From NCBI GenBank assembly GCA_046306335.1, contig JBKDXM010000048.1:1-64000 (forward strand): a DNA stretch of 64,000 nucleotides, in the 5' to 3' direction. Every line of letters begins with the position of its first letter. Position 1 is the stretch's first letter. The translations under genes were made by a program, and so were the position numbers. The notes under the pieces are model-generated. The model worked only from the letters and a program-made list of their open reading frames with translations, was not told the origin of the DNA and searched no databases. The DNA is from UBA2386 sp046306335 (GTDB taxonomy: Bacteria; Planctomycetota; UBA1135; UBA2386). Positions 24,796-33,615 of the stretch are shown in pieces.

Positions 24796-25673
24796 GGCTG
24801 GTCTTGCCTGGAGGAACGGGCGAACGCGACGGCGCGGCACTCGGTGGCGAAGGCGGCGGCGGCCTGCTCGACGCGGTCGAGCCAGTCGCGGTCGCCGGGT
24901 TGGAAGCACTGCATCACGCCGCGGCTCTGGTTGACGAGCGCGCCGAGGCCGCGACGGTCGAAGGCGGCGGCGAGGTCGGCCACCTTGCCGCCCTGGGCGC
25001 CGACGCCGGGCAGCAGCAGCCAGCTGTGCGGCAGCAGCGCCCGCAGGCGGGCCAGCTCCTGCGGCCACGTCGCCCCCACCACTGCGCCGACCGGCGAGTA
25101 CCCGTGCGCCTGCGGCAGGTCCTGGCCCCAGCGGGTCACGGCGCGGGCGACGACGTCGCACAGCGGTTCGCCGCCGACCGGCAGGTCCTGGAAGTCCTTG
25201 GCGCCCGGGTTGCTGGTGCGCACCAGCACGAAGACGCCGCGGCCCTTGTCGGCGCGGCAGTGGGCCAGGAACGGCTGCGCCGAGTCGAGGCCGAGGTAGG
25301 GATGCAGCGTGACCGCGTCGGCGAGGCGGAAGTGGCCTTCGGCGTAGGCCTCGGCGGTCGAGCCGATGTCGCCGCGCTTGATGTCGCCGACGACCAGCAG
25401 GCCGCAGCGGCGCGCCTCGGCGCAGGTCGCCTCGTAGGCGGCATAGCCGGCCGCCCCGTACTGCTCGAAGAAGGCGATGTTGGGCTTCACCGCCGGCGCG
25501 TGGCGCGCGATCGCCGGCATGGCATCGCGGTAGAACGCCGTGATGCGCGCCGCCGGCTCGGCGCCGGGCGCGACGCTCGTCGGCAGCGCGTCGAGGCGCG
25601 GATCGAGGCCGATGACGATCGGGGATTGGCCGCCGAGGACGCGTTCCGCCAAGGCCGCGACGAAGCTCTGCAT
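24792..25673 (-). CDS. pyrF: Orotidine 5'-phosphate decarboxylase (type 2)
   Basis: 293 residues, the longer type 2 PyrF. The N-terminal IGLDPRLDALP, KPNIAFFEQYG and the catalytic DIKRGDIGSTAEAY loop with its Lys-Asp pairs are clear, followed by VNQSRGVM near the end for phosphate binding. It converts OMP to UMP in pyrimidine synthesis. It is the leading gene of pyrF-bshC-bshB1 and is divergent from the transhydrogenase operon, with 83 bases between the starts. Linkage of a pyrimidine enzyme to bacillithiol genes has no obvious metabolic reason. Confidence 0.95.
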   Translation of the reverse strand: MQSFVAALAERVLGGQSPIVIGLDPRLDALPTSVAPGAEPAARITAFYRDAMPAIARHAPAVKPNIAFFEQYGAAGYAAYEATCAEARRCGLLVVGDIKRGDIGSTAEAYAEGHFRLADAVTLHPYLGLDSAQPFLAHCRADKGRGVFVLVRTSNPGAKDFQDLPVGGEPLCDVVARAVTRWGQDLPQAHGYSPVGAVVGATWPQELARLRALLPHSWLLLPGVGAQGGKVADLAAAFDRRGLGALVNQSRGVMQCFQPGDRDWLDRVEQAAAAFATECRAVAFARSSRQDQP

Positions 25674-25756
25674 GCGGCTCGGGAGAGTAGCTGTGATTCG
25701 TCGTGGCGCGAGCGACGCGGTTCTGTTTCTCTTGCCGCCCTACGGAGGCAGACCCC

Positions 25757-26893
25757 ATGGCAGTGATCCACGTGCCGCGGGAATGCGCCGACGGCGAGAC
25801 GCGCGTCGCGGCGATTCCAGAGACCGTCAAAGGCATGGCCAAGCTCGGCCTGCAAGTCCAGGTCGAACGCGGCGCCGGCGGCCACGCCGGCTTTTCCGAC
25901 GCCGACTACCAGGCTGCCGGCGCGACCCTCGTCGACGCCGCGGCCCGTGGCGTCGCCGACATCGTGCTGGGCGTGCAGTGCCCGCCGCCCGCGGTGGCGA
26001 CGGCGCAGAAGCCCGGCTCGCTGCTGGTCTGCACGCTGACGCCAGGGACGCAGCTGCCGAGCGTGCGCGCGCTGCGCGACGCCAAGGTCACCGCCATGGG
26101 CCTGGAGTTCATGCCGCGCATCACGCGCGCGCAGAAGATGGACATCCTCAGCTCGCAGGCGACCTGCGGCGGCTACCAGGCGGTGCTGCTCGCGGCCGTG
26201 CACCTGCCCAAGCTGTTCCCGCTGATGATGACCGCGGCCGGCACGATCACGCCGGCGCGCGTGCTGGTGCTGGGTGCTGGCGTCGCTGGCCTGCAGGCGA
26301 TCTCGACCGCGCGCAAGCTCGGCGCGGTCGTCGAGGCCAACGACATCCGGCCGGCGGTCAAGGAGCAGGTCGAGTCGCTCGGGGCGAAGTTCGTCGACAC
26401 CGGCACGCCGCCGGACGCCGAGACCAAGGGCGGCTACGCCAAGGAGACGGGCGCCGAGTTCCTCAGGAAGCAGCGCGAGATCCTGTCGGCGCACATCGCC
26501 CAGGCCGACGTGCTGATCACGACGGCGCTGGTGCCGGGCAAGAAGGCGCCGGTGCTGGTGACCGCCGACATGCGCAAGGGCATGCGGCCGGGCTCGGTGA
26601 TCGTCGACATGGCGGCGGGCCAGGGCGGCAACGTCGAGGGCTCGGTCGCCGGCCAGCGCGTCGTCGTCGACGGCGTGACGATCCTCGGCGACGCCAACCT
26701 GCCGGCGCAGGTCGCCAGCGACGCCTCGCGCATGTACGCGCGCAACGTGCTCGCCTTCCTCGGCGAGTTCGTCAAGGACGGCGCGGCGAAGGTCGCGATG
26801 GACAACGAGATCCTCTCGGCGGTGACGATCGTCCACGACGGCGTCGTCCGCCACGAACCCACCGCGCAGGCGCTCGCCGCGCACGGAGGCTGA
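25757..26893 (+). CDS. pntAA: NAD(P) transhydrogenase subunit alpha, catalytic part (PntAA)
   Basis: 378 residues from ATG 25757, with an ACGGAGG Shine-Dalgarno 8 bases upstream. It is the NAD(H)-binding domain I of transhydrogenase: VPRECADGETRVAAIPETV at the start, PRITRAQKMDILSSQA, the Rossmann fold VLVLGAGVAGLQAI, and the mobile loop region GGYAKE. In E. coli this domain is fused to the membrane part; here the split three-gene form is used. With PntAB and PntB it couples proton movement to hydride transfer from NADH to NADP+, giving NADPH. Confidence 0.96.
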   Translation: MAVIHVPRECADGETRVAAIPETVKGMAKLGLQVQVERGAGGHAGFSDADYQAAGATLVDAAARGVADIVLGVQCPPPAVATAQKPGSLLVCTLTPGTQLPSVRALRDAKVTAMGLEFMPRITRAQKMDILSSQATCGGYQAVLLAAVHLPKLFPLMMTAAGTITPARVLVLGAGVAGLQAISTARKLGAVVEANDIRPAVKEQVESLGAKFVDTGTPPDAETKGGYAKETGAEFLRKQREILSAHIAQADVLITTALVPGKKAPVLVTADMRKGMRPGSVIVDMAAGQGGNVEGSVAGQRVVVDGVTILGDANLPAQVASDASRMYARNVLAFLGEFVKDGAAKVAMDNEILSAVTIVHDGVVRHEPTAQALAAHGG

Positions 26894-26896
26894 GCC

Positions 26897-27181
26897 ATGG
26901 ACCCGGTCTTCCTGCTGATCTTCGTGTTCGTGATCGCCTCGCTGCTCGGCTTCGAGCTGATCAACAAGGTGCCGCCGACGCTGCACACGCCGCTGATGTC
27001 GGGCAGCAACGCCATCTCCGGCATCACGGTCGTCGGCGCGATCATCTGCGCCGAGTCGGGCGAGGGCTGGGTCGCCCAGGGCCTCGCCTTCCTCGCCATC
27101 GTGCTCGCGACCATCAACGTGGTCGGCGGCTACATGGTGACCGACCGCATGCTGGCCTCGTTCAAGAAGAAGGAGAAGTAA
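26897..27181 (+). CDS. pntAB: NAD(P) transhydrogenase small membrane subunit (PntAB)
   Basis: 94 residues with three hydrophobic helices. The pattern VPPTLHTPLMSGSNAISGI after the first helix is the conserved transhydrogenase membrane motif. It starts 3 bases after the pntAA stop, with a GGAGG Shine-Dalgarno, and pntB follows immediately. It forms part of the proton channel together with PntB. Confidence 0.95.
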   Translation: MDPVFLLIFVFVIASLLGFELINKVPPTLHTPLMSGSNAISGITVVGAIICAESGEGWVAQGLAFLAIVLATINVVGGYMVTDRMLASFKKKEK

Positions 27182-27182
27182 G

Positions 27183-28577
27183 GTGGCCTACCTCTACCTC
27201 CTCGCGACGTTCCTGTTCGTCTTCGGCATCAAGAAGCTGACGAGCGTCAAGACCTGTCGCCAGGGCAATCGCATCTCCGAGATCGCGATGCTGCTCGCGA
27301 TCGTCGCGACACTGCTGATCTTCTCGAACCTCAACATCGGCCTGATCCTCGCCGGTGTCGTCGTCGGCGGCGCGATCGGCGCGCTGATCGCCAAGAAGAC
27401 GCCGACGACGCAGATGCCGGAGATGGTCGCCGCGCTCAATGGCTTCGGCGGCTTGTCGTCGGCGCTCGTCGCGATCGCGTTCCTGCTGATCGACGAGACG
27501 CTGAAGGACCCGGCCAAGACGCTGTGGGACACGGGCGCGGTCAACGCCATCAGCACGCCGGCGACGATCGTCATCGGCATGGTCACGCTGACCGGCAGCT
27601 TCGTGGCCTACTTCAAGCTGTCCGGCAAGAAGCTCGTGCACCCGCTGGCCGGCTCCAACCGCCACCTCGCGCACGCCGCGCTGGGCCTCGCCGCGGTGGT
27701 CCTCGGGTACTGGCAGATCGTCAGCGGCAGCCACGCGCAGATGTCGGTGGCGACGGCGCTGCTGGCGCTGCTGGCCGCCGGACTCGGCGCGCTGCTCGTG
27801 CTGCCGATCGGCGGCGCCGACATGCCGGTCGTCGTCTCGCTGCTCAACAGCTACTCGGGCGTCGCCGGCGCGGCCGCCGGCTTCGTCATCAACAGCCCGC
27901 TGCTGGTCGTCGTCGGCGCGCTGGTCGGCACGTCGGGCCTGATCCTGACGCAGATCATGTGCAAGGCGATGAACCGCTCGCTCGGCAACGTGCTGCTCGG
28001 CGGCATGGGCGAGGAGACGGTCGCCAAGGACGCCAAGGACTACAAGTCGATCAAGTCGGCGCAGCCCGAGGAGATCGCCATGCTGCTCGACGGCGCGACG
28101 TCGGTGGTGTTCGTGCCCGGCTACGGCCTCGCGGTGGCGCAGGCGCAGCACGTCGTGCGCGAGCTCGCCGACCTGCTGCAGAAGCGCGGGGCGATGGTCC
28201 GCTACGCCATCCACCCGGTCGCCGGCCGCATGCCCGGCCACATGAACGTGCTGCTCGCCGAGTCCGACGTGCCGTACGAACAGCTCTGGGAGATGGAGCG
28301 CATCAACGGCGACTTCAAGAACACCGACGTCGTGATCGTCGTCGGCGCCAACGACGTCGTGAACCCCGCCGCGCGCGAGGCCAGCGGCCCGATCGCCGGC
28401 ATGCCGATCCTCGACGTCGACCAGGCGCGGACGGTCGTCGTCGTCAAGCGTTCGCTCGCGCCGGGCTACGCGGGCATCAAGAACCCGCTGTTCGAGGCGG
28501 AGAACACGCTGATGGTGTTCCTCGACGCCAAGGAAGCGCTCGAAGGGATCGTGAAGGAAGTGAAGGAGCTGAAGTAG
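27183..28577 (+). CDS. pntB: NAD(P) transhydrogenase subunit beta
   Basis: 464 residues from a GTG at 27183, one base after the pntAB stop, with GGAGAAG upstream. About nine membrane helices occupy the first 270 residues. The soluble NADP(H)-binding domain III follows: VPGYGLAVAQAQHVVREL, HPVAGRMPGHMNVLLAE, VVIVVGANDVVNPAA, VVKRSLAPGYAGIKNPLF. It completes the proton-pumping transhydrogenase. A 31-base gap separates its stop from the opposing SWIM gene. Confidence 0.96.
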   Translation: MAYLYLLATFLFVFGIKKLTSVKTCRQGNRISEIAMLLAIVATLLIFSNLNIGLILAGVVVGGAIGALIAKKTPTTQMPEMVAALNGFGGLSSALVAIAFLLIDETLKDPAKTLWDTGAVNAISTPATIVIGMVTLTGSFVAYFKLSGKKLVHPLAGSNRHLAHAALGLAAVVLGYWQIVSGSHAQMSVATALLALLAAGLGALLVLPIGGADMPVVVSLLNSYSGVAGAAAGFVINSPLLVVVGALVGTSGLILTQIMCKAMNRSLGNVLLGGMGEETVAKDAKDYKSIKSAQPEEIAMLLDGATSVVFVPGYGLAVAQAQHVVRELADLLQKRGAMVRYAIHPVAGRMPGHMNVLLAESDVPYEQLWEMERINGDFKNTDVVIVVGANDVVNPAAREASGPIAGMPILDVDQARTVVVVKRSLAPGYAGIKNPLFEAENTLMVFLDAKEALEGIVKEVKELK

Positions 28578-28608
28578 CTCCTGCGGCCGGCGCGTCGCGC
28601 CAGCACCG

Positions 28609-29517
28609 TCACTCCGGCTTGGCGGCCTTGCGCACCTTCTCGACGTCGGCCTCGATCGCTTCCGCCGTCGACTGCTTGCGCGGCTTCGGCTTGCGCGCCG
28701 GCTTCTCGTCGTCCTCGTCGTCGTCGTCCTCGGCGGCGGCAGCCGCGGTCGCGGCCTTGCCGGCGGCCTTCGCCGCGACGGGCGCGGCAGCCGGGGCCGG
28801 CGGCGGCGGCGCGACGTCGGGCAGTTGCGCCAGCGCCTTGAGCGCCGCGTCGACGCACGCGGCCGAGACCTCGCCGGTCAGCCAGCGCACCTGCGCGGAC
28901 GACAGGATCTGGCCGAGGTCGGCGTCCTCGGCGTCCGGGAACAACACCGGCTCCTCGGGCACGCCGTAGGCGAGCGGCGGCAGGTCGCCGTCGGTCTCGG
29001 TCTGGCGCACCTTGGTCAGCAGGCCCTGGAGGTCGATGCCGCGCAGCAGCATCAGTTCCCACGGCTTCTCGTCGAGCCGGCGCGCGAACAGCTCGTGCAG
29101 CGCCAGCACGTGGCGGCAGGGCTTCTCCGGCAGGTCGCACGAGCAGCCGAAGGTGACGCTGCGGGCCTCGGGGAACAGCGGTTCGCCGACGATGCGCGCG
29201 ACGAGGCGGTCGAAGCTGCGCGGCACGCGGCCGTTGTCCAGCGCCTCGACGATCGACTTGCTGCGCCGCAGCACGCGCACCAGCGTGTTCCAGTCGCGCG
29301 TCGGCAGGGTGCGGATCTGCAGGCTGACCTCGTGGATCGAGCCCATCGCGCCCTCCATCTCGCAGCGGATCGAGCCGGCGCGGATGCGGACCATCGGCTT
29401 GCGGATGCTCGGCAGCGCCTCCAGCGCGGCGGCCAGGCGCGCGTCGTCGACGCTGCGCGTCGCCTCGCGGCGCCAGCGTTCGCCGAGCGTCACGGCCTTG
29501 CGGTCGCCGGCGTTCAT
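28609..29517 (-). CDS. SWIM zinc-finger protein partnered with SNF2 helicase
   Basis: 302 residues. The SWIM motif CxCx(n)CxH is seen as CSCDLPEKPCRHVLAL, about residues 126-141, preceded by strands typical of SWIM domains. The C-terminal third is Ala/Pro-rich, then acidic (EEDDDDEDDEKP-like), then Lys-rich, a disordered tail. SWIM domains bind DNA or proteins. ATG 29517 overlaps the stop of the SNF2 gene (ATGA). SWIM/SNF2 gene pairs such as YwqB/YwqA in Bacillus are known, with unclear function. Confidence 0.85.
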   Translation of the reverse strand: MNAGDRKAVTLGERWRREATRSVDDARLAAALEALPSIRKPMVRIRAGSIRCEMEGAMGSIHEVSLQIRTLPTRDWNTLVRVLRRSKSIVEALDNGRVPRSFDRLVARIVGEPLFPEARSVTFGCSCDLPEKPCRHVLALHELFARRLDEKPWELMLLRGIDLQGLLTKVRQTETDGDLPPLAYGVPEEPVLFPDAEDADLGQILSSAQVRWLTGEVSAACVDAALKALAQLPDVAPPPPAPAAAPVAAKAAGKAATAAAAAEDDDDEDDEKPARKPKPRKQSTAEAIEADVEKVRKAAKPE

Positions 29518-32336
29518 GCGAGCGCCTCCTGGCGGTCGAGCGTCAGCAGGCGCTTGAGCTCGTCGTTGCTGAGCTCGGTCAGCCAGTTCTCGCCGGCGGC
29601 GAGCAGGCTGTCGGCGACCTCGCGCTTGCGATCGAGCATCATCTGGATGCGTTCTTCGAGCGTGCCGCTGCAGACGAACTTGTGCACGAAGACGTTGCGC
29701 TGCTGACCGATGCGGAACGCGCGGTCGGTCGCCTGGTCCTCGACCGCCGGGTTCCACCAGCGGTCGTAGTGGAAGACGCGGTTGGCGGCGGTCAGGTTGA
29801 GGCCCGTGCCGCCGGCCTTCAGCGACAGCACGAACAGCTTCGGGCCGTCGGGGCGCGAGGCCTGGAAGTCGGTGACCATCTGGTCGCGTTCCTTCTGCGG
29901 CACGCCGCCGTGCAGGAACAGCACCGGCCCGCCGAAGGCGGTCTCGGCGTGCGTCTTCAGCAGCGAGCCCATCTCCTTGAACTGCGTGAAGATCAGGCAG
30001 CGGTCGCCCTCGTCGAGCGCCTCCTCGATCATCTCGCTCAGCAGGTCGAGCTTGCCCGAGCGGCTGGGCAGCGCGCTGCCGTCCATCAGGTAGTGCGCCG
30101 GGTGGTTGCACACCTGCTTCAGGCGCAGCAGCGTGGTGAGGATGGCGCCGCGGCGCTGGATGCCCTCGGCGGCCTTCTCGACCTCCTGCAGGCCCTTGCG
30201 CACGACCGACTCGTAGAGGATCGCCTGCTCGCGCGTCAGCGTGGCGGTGACGATCTGCTCGGTCTTCTCCGGCAGGTCGGCGACGATCTCGGGGTCGGTC
30301 TTGAGGCGGCGCAGCACGAACGGCCGCACGAGCCGCGCCAGCGCCGACATCGAGCCCTGCCGGCGCTGCTTGACGATCGGGTGTTCGAGCGTCTGCAGGA
30401 ACTGCGTCCGCGAGCCGAGCAGGCCTTCGTTGAGGAAGTCCATGATCGACCAGAGGTCGAGCGGGCGGTTCTCCAGCGGCGTGCCGGTCAGCGCGACGCG
30501 GAAGTGGCCGCGCAGCGCGCGTGCGACCTTCGACTGGCGCGTCGTCGGGTTCTTGATGTTCTGCGCCTCGTCGAGGATCACGCCGTCGAACGTGACGTCC
30601 TGCATGATCTCCTCGTCGCGCTGCAGCAGGTTGTAGCTGGTCAGCACGATGTCGGTGCTGCGCAGCATCTGCCGGAAGGCTTCCGCCGTCTCGGCGCGGC
30701 CCTTGCCGTGGTGCAGCGTGACGCGCAGCGTCGGCGCGAAGCGGTTGAGCTCGCGGCGCCAGTTGCCGAGGACGGACACCGGGCACACGATCATGATCGC
30801 GTTGGCGTCCTTGCGCTGCCGGCGCCAGTCGAGCATCACGGTGATCGCCTGCACGGTCTTGCCGAGGCCCATGTCGTCGGCGAGGCACGCGCCGAAGCCC
30901 TGGTCGACGAGGTAGTGCATCCACGCGTGGCCGCGCGCCTGGTACGGGCGCAGCTCGCCGAGGAACTCGGTCGGCAGCGGCAGGTTCTCGACCGCGCGCG
31001 CCTGCTCCAGGTTGTGCAGCAGGTTCTCCAGCCGCGGCGAGCTGGCGATCGACTCCATGGCGAGGCCGTGCAGGTGCGACGCGCCGCCAAGCCGCAGGCG
31101 CAGGGCCTCGAAGAAGCTGATGCGCTCGCCGCCCTCCTCCATGCGCGCCTTGAAGTCGCGCAGCGCCTCGCGGTCCTTCGGGGCCAGCAGCACCGGGCGG
31201 CGGTCGATGAAGACGAGCGGCGTGCGCGCGTCGACCAGCTGCTCGAACTCGGACTGCGTCAGCTCCTTGTCGCCGACGGCGAGGCTCCAGCGGAACTCGA
31301 ACCACGGCCGGGGCTCGTCCTGCTGGCCCTTGCCCTCGACGATGGCGACGCGCGCGGAGAGGCGCTGCATCGACTCGACGCCGGGCAGCTGCAGCTCGAA
31401 GCCCTCGCTCTCGAGCAGCGGCATGTGGTCGAGGATCTGGTCCAGCTCGGCGCGGGTCAGGCTCGCGCGGCCGTCGCTCAGGTTGCGGGCGCGGCGCAGC
31501 GCCGGCGTCTTCTCGGCGACGCGGTCGATGGTCTGCTCGACCTTGACCAGGTTGTCGACCGCGATGTCGTTGCGGAACGGCGACGCGGCGAGGCGCTGGT
31601 GCAGGCTCTCGATGGTCTCGGTGAACGGCACCGTCGGGATCGGCCGGACCAGCACCTGCAGCCCCCATGGCGCGCCTTCCTCGAGCGGCTTGTCGGGGAC
31701 CAGGATCTCCAGCACCGGCGCGATCGGCGTCTGCCAGTACTCCTTGGGCAGGCGTTCCGCCTTGGCGAACGCGGGCTTCGCCGGCGTGCCGGCCGCTTCG
31801 GCTGCGGCGACGACCTGGTCGAGCGCGTGGCCGACGAAGCTGACCAGGAAGTTGCGCGGCGACACGGCGTAGACCGGGTCGTCCGGGACCGCGAAGCGCG
31901 CCGTGCACAGGGCGCCGGGCAGCAGGTCGGCGATCGCCGCCATCGCCCACTGCGTGTCGATCGCCCAGTGCGGAGCCCAGCGCAGCACGCCGGGCTGGGG
32001 CGCTGGCGCGTAGTCGCCGCGGGCGACCATGCGCATCACCAGTTGGCTGGCGGCGGCGAGCGCGCGCAGCGCCGGCGGCTGCTTCCTGGCGTCGAGCGCG
32101 GCCAGCCACGCCACGGCGGCGCCGAGCGGCAGGCCGCGCGCGGGGATCGTCCAGAGGGCTGGCGCGATGCGCGCCGGCGGTCGGTCGTCCTCGTCGTCGC
32201 CGGCCTCGACCAGCCCGACCGGGCGCAGCGTCGACTCCTCGACCGGGATCAGCAGCTGTGCGTCGACCGCTTCGAGCTGGCCGTCGAGCTCGGCGGGCAA
32301 CGCTCCGCCCACCCCGGCGCCATCGTCGGACCACAA
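29514..32336 (-). CDS. SNF2-family helicase
   Basis: 940 residues. An N-terminal region of about 450 residues, typical of bacterial SNF2 proteins, precedes the motor: Walker A DDMGLGKTVQAI (about 486), DEAQNIKNP (about 587), ALTGTPLENRPLDLWS, then helicase C with LSLKAGGTGLNLTAANRV and DRWWNPAVEDQATDRAFRIGQ. The ATPase moves on double-stranded DNA and can remodel protein-DNA complexes. It is coupled to the SWIM gene by a 4-base overlap and lies 52 bases after the last oxidase gene on the same strand. The start is the ATG at 32336. HepA/RapA (polymerase recycling) is a relative; the SWIM partner argues for the YwqA type. Confidence 0.93.
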   Translation of the reverse strand: MWSDDGAGVGGALPAELDGQLEAVDAQLLIPVEESTLRPVGLVEAGDDEDDRPPARIAPALWTIPARGLPLGAAVAWLAALDARKQPPALRALAAASQLVMRMVARGDYAPAPQPGVLRWAPHWAIDTQWAMAAIADLLPGALCTARFAVPDDPVYAVSPRNFLVSFVGHALDQVVAAAEAAGTPAKPAFAKAERLPKEYWQTPIAPVLEILVPDKPLEEGAPWGLQVLVRPIPTVPFTETIESLHQRLAASPFRNDIAVDNLVKVEQTIDRVAEKTPALRRARNLSDGRASLTRAELDQILDHMPLLESEGFELQLPGVESMQRLSARVAIVEGKGQQDEPRPWFEFRWSLAVGDKELTQSEFEQLVDARTPLVFIDRRPVLLAPKDREALRDFKARMEEGGERISFFEALRLRLGGASHLHGLAMESIASSPRLENLLHNLEQARAVENLPLPTEFLGELRPYQARGHAWMHYLVDQGFGACLADDMGLGKTVQAITVMLDWRRQRKDANAIMIVCPVSVLGNWRRELNRFAPTLRVTLHHGKGRAETAEAFRQMLRSTDIVLTSYNLLQRDEEIMQDVTFDGVILDEAQNIKNPTTRQSKVARALRGHFRVALTGTPLENRPLDLWSIMDFLNEGLLGSRTQFLQTLEHPIVKQRRQGSMSALARLVRPFVLRRLKTDPEIVADLPEKTEQIVTATLTREQAILYESVVRKGLQEVEKAAEGIQRRGAILTTLLRLKQVCNHPAHYLMDGSALPSRSGKLDLLSEMIEEALDEGDRCLIFTQFKEMGSLLKTHAETAFGGPVLFLHGGVPQKERDQMVTDFQASRPDGPKLFVLSLKAGGTGLNLTAANRVFHYDRWWNPAVEDQATDRAFRIGQQRNVFVHKFVCSGTLEERIQMMLDRKREVADSLLAAGENWLTELSNDELKRLLTLDRQEALA

Positions 32337-32388
32337 GGCGATCCGCGCATCAGCGGGCTGCCGGGAGTGCAGGTAGGCGGCGTGCAGG

Positions 32389-32799
32389 CTAGTGCTTCTC
32401 GGACGTCGCCGGCTTGGGGTAGACCCACTCCTTGCTGACCTTCGCCTTCGTCACGTGCATCGGGTGGTCGATGCGGCGCGTCGCCTGGTCGGCGAGCGTG
32501 AAGACGAACAGCAGGGACAGGAACAGGAACGAGCTGAGGAACACGATCTTGTTGATCGCCGTGTCCCACTTCACGTGCATGAAGAACAGGATCACGAGGC
32601 TCGCCTTGACGCTCGCGATCAGCATCGCGATCAGCATGTTGGCCGGGCCGAAGTCGATGCGCGAGACGCCGACCGTGACCACCGTCAGGATCAGCAGCAC
32701 CACCAGCACGTTGAAGAACATCGCGCTGCTGGAGACGTGGTGATGCCCCATCTGGAGCTCACCGTGTCCGTGACCGTCGTTGTGGGCGTGCGCGCTCAT
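32389..32799 (-). CDS. Cytochrome c oxidase subunit IV (caa3 type)
   Basis: 136 residues. A His-rich leader (HAHNDGHGHG, GHHH) is followed by three hydrophobic segments with the subunit IV pattern ASVKASLVILFFMHVKWD. This small subunit stabilises caa3-type oxidases; it binds no cofactor. Its ATG (32799) overlaps the stop of the subunit III gene by one base (TGATG). Last gene of the respiratory operon. Confidence 0.88.
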   Translation of the reverse strand: MSAHAHNDGHGHGELQMGHHHVSSSAMFFNVLVVLLILTVVTVGVSRIDFGPANMLIAMLIASVKASLVILFFMHVKWDTAINKIVFLSSFLFLSLLFVFTLADQATRRIDHPMHVTKAKVSKEWVYPKPATSEKH

Positions 32800-33560
32800 C
32801 AGGGCACCAGGTACAGCAGGGGGAAGAGGAAGATCCAGATCAGGTCGACGAGGTGCCAGTACAGGCCCACGAGGTCGACGGGCAGGTAGTAGCCGGCGTG
32901 GAAGCGGCCCTTGGCGACGCCCTTCATGACCCAGAGGATCAGGCCGGCGCCGATGACGACGTGCAGGCCGTGGATGGCCGTCATCGTCACGTAGATCGCG
33001 AAGAACAGGTGGCCGTGCGGGAGCGGCGCGCCGCTCGCGTCGACCATGACGTTGTGCACGTCGGTGAACCAGGGCAGCGAGCCGGTCATGGTCGTCGTGT
33101 CGACCTGGTAGCCGTCGAACATGTGCGGGAACACGAACAGCCCGTGCTCCGTCTTCGCCTTGTACTCGAAGAACTTGATGACCATGAAGATCGCGGCGCC
33201 CACCACCGTGAGCGCGCAGAACACCATGGTCTTCTGCTTCTGGCTGGTCTGCGCCGAGCGCACGCCCATCGCCATCGTCCACGAGCTCAGCAGCAGCACC
33301 GAGGTGTTGATCGCGCCGAGCTTCCAGTCGAGCTGCTGGCCGCCGACCTTGAACGTCTCCGGGTACAGGTCGTGGTAGTAGAAGTACGCCGCGAAGAGCC
33401 CGCCGAAGAGCAGGATTTCCGTCGCCAGGAACAGCCAGAAGCCGAGCTTGGCCGCCTGGAACTCCTGCACCGGCGTGTCGAAGTGGTGCGCCACCGTGTG
33501 GGGAACGAACTCGGGTCCCGGTGCCGGGATCACTACCGAGTGGTGACCGTCGTGACTCAT
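32799..33560 (-). CDS. coxC: Cytochrome c oxidase subunit III
   Basis: 253 residues with about five to seven helices. Recognised from AKLGFWLFLATEILLFGGLF, HLFFAIYVTMTAIHGLHVVIG and YWHLVDLIWIFLFPLLYL, the conserved ends of subunit III. It starts with a His-rich MSHDGHHSVV. Subunit III supports proton uptake and stability of the aa3 core. It is 55 bases downstream of subunit I and coupled to subunit IV. Confidence 0.96.
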   Translation of the reverse strand: MSHDGHHSVVIPAPGPEFVPHTVAHHFDTPVQEFQAAKLGFWLFLATEILLFGGLFAAYFYYHDLYPETFKVGGQQLDWKLGAINTSVLLLSSWTMAMGVRSAQTSQKQKTMVFCALTVVGAAIFMVIKFFEYKAKTEHGLFVFPHMFDGYQVDTTTMTGSLPWFTDVHNVMVDASGAPLPHGHLFFAIYVTMTAIHGLHVVIGAGLILWVMKGVAKGRFHAGYYLPVDLVGLYWHLVDLIWIFLFPLLYLVP

Positions 33561-33615
33561 CGTTGGTACCTGTAGCAGCGTGGCGTGAAGGTTGGTTCGC
33601 GCGCCGGTCGGCCGA

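Noticed and set aside
32560..32590. TTCACGTG half-sites resembling parS
   Set aside because: Only the core CACGTG with one flank is present; the full 16-base palindrome is missing.
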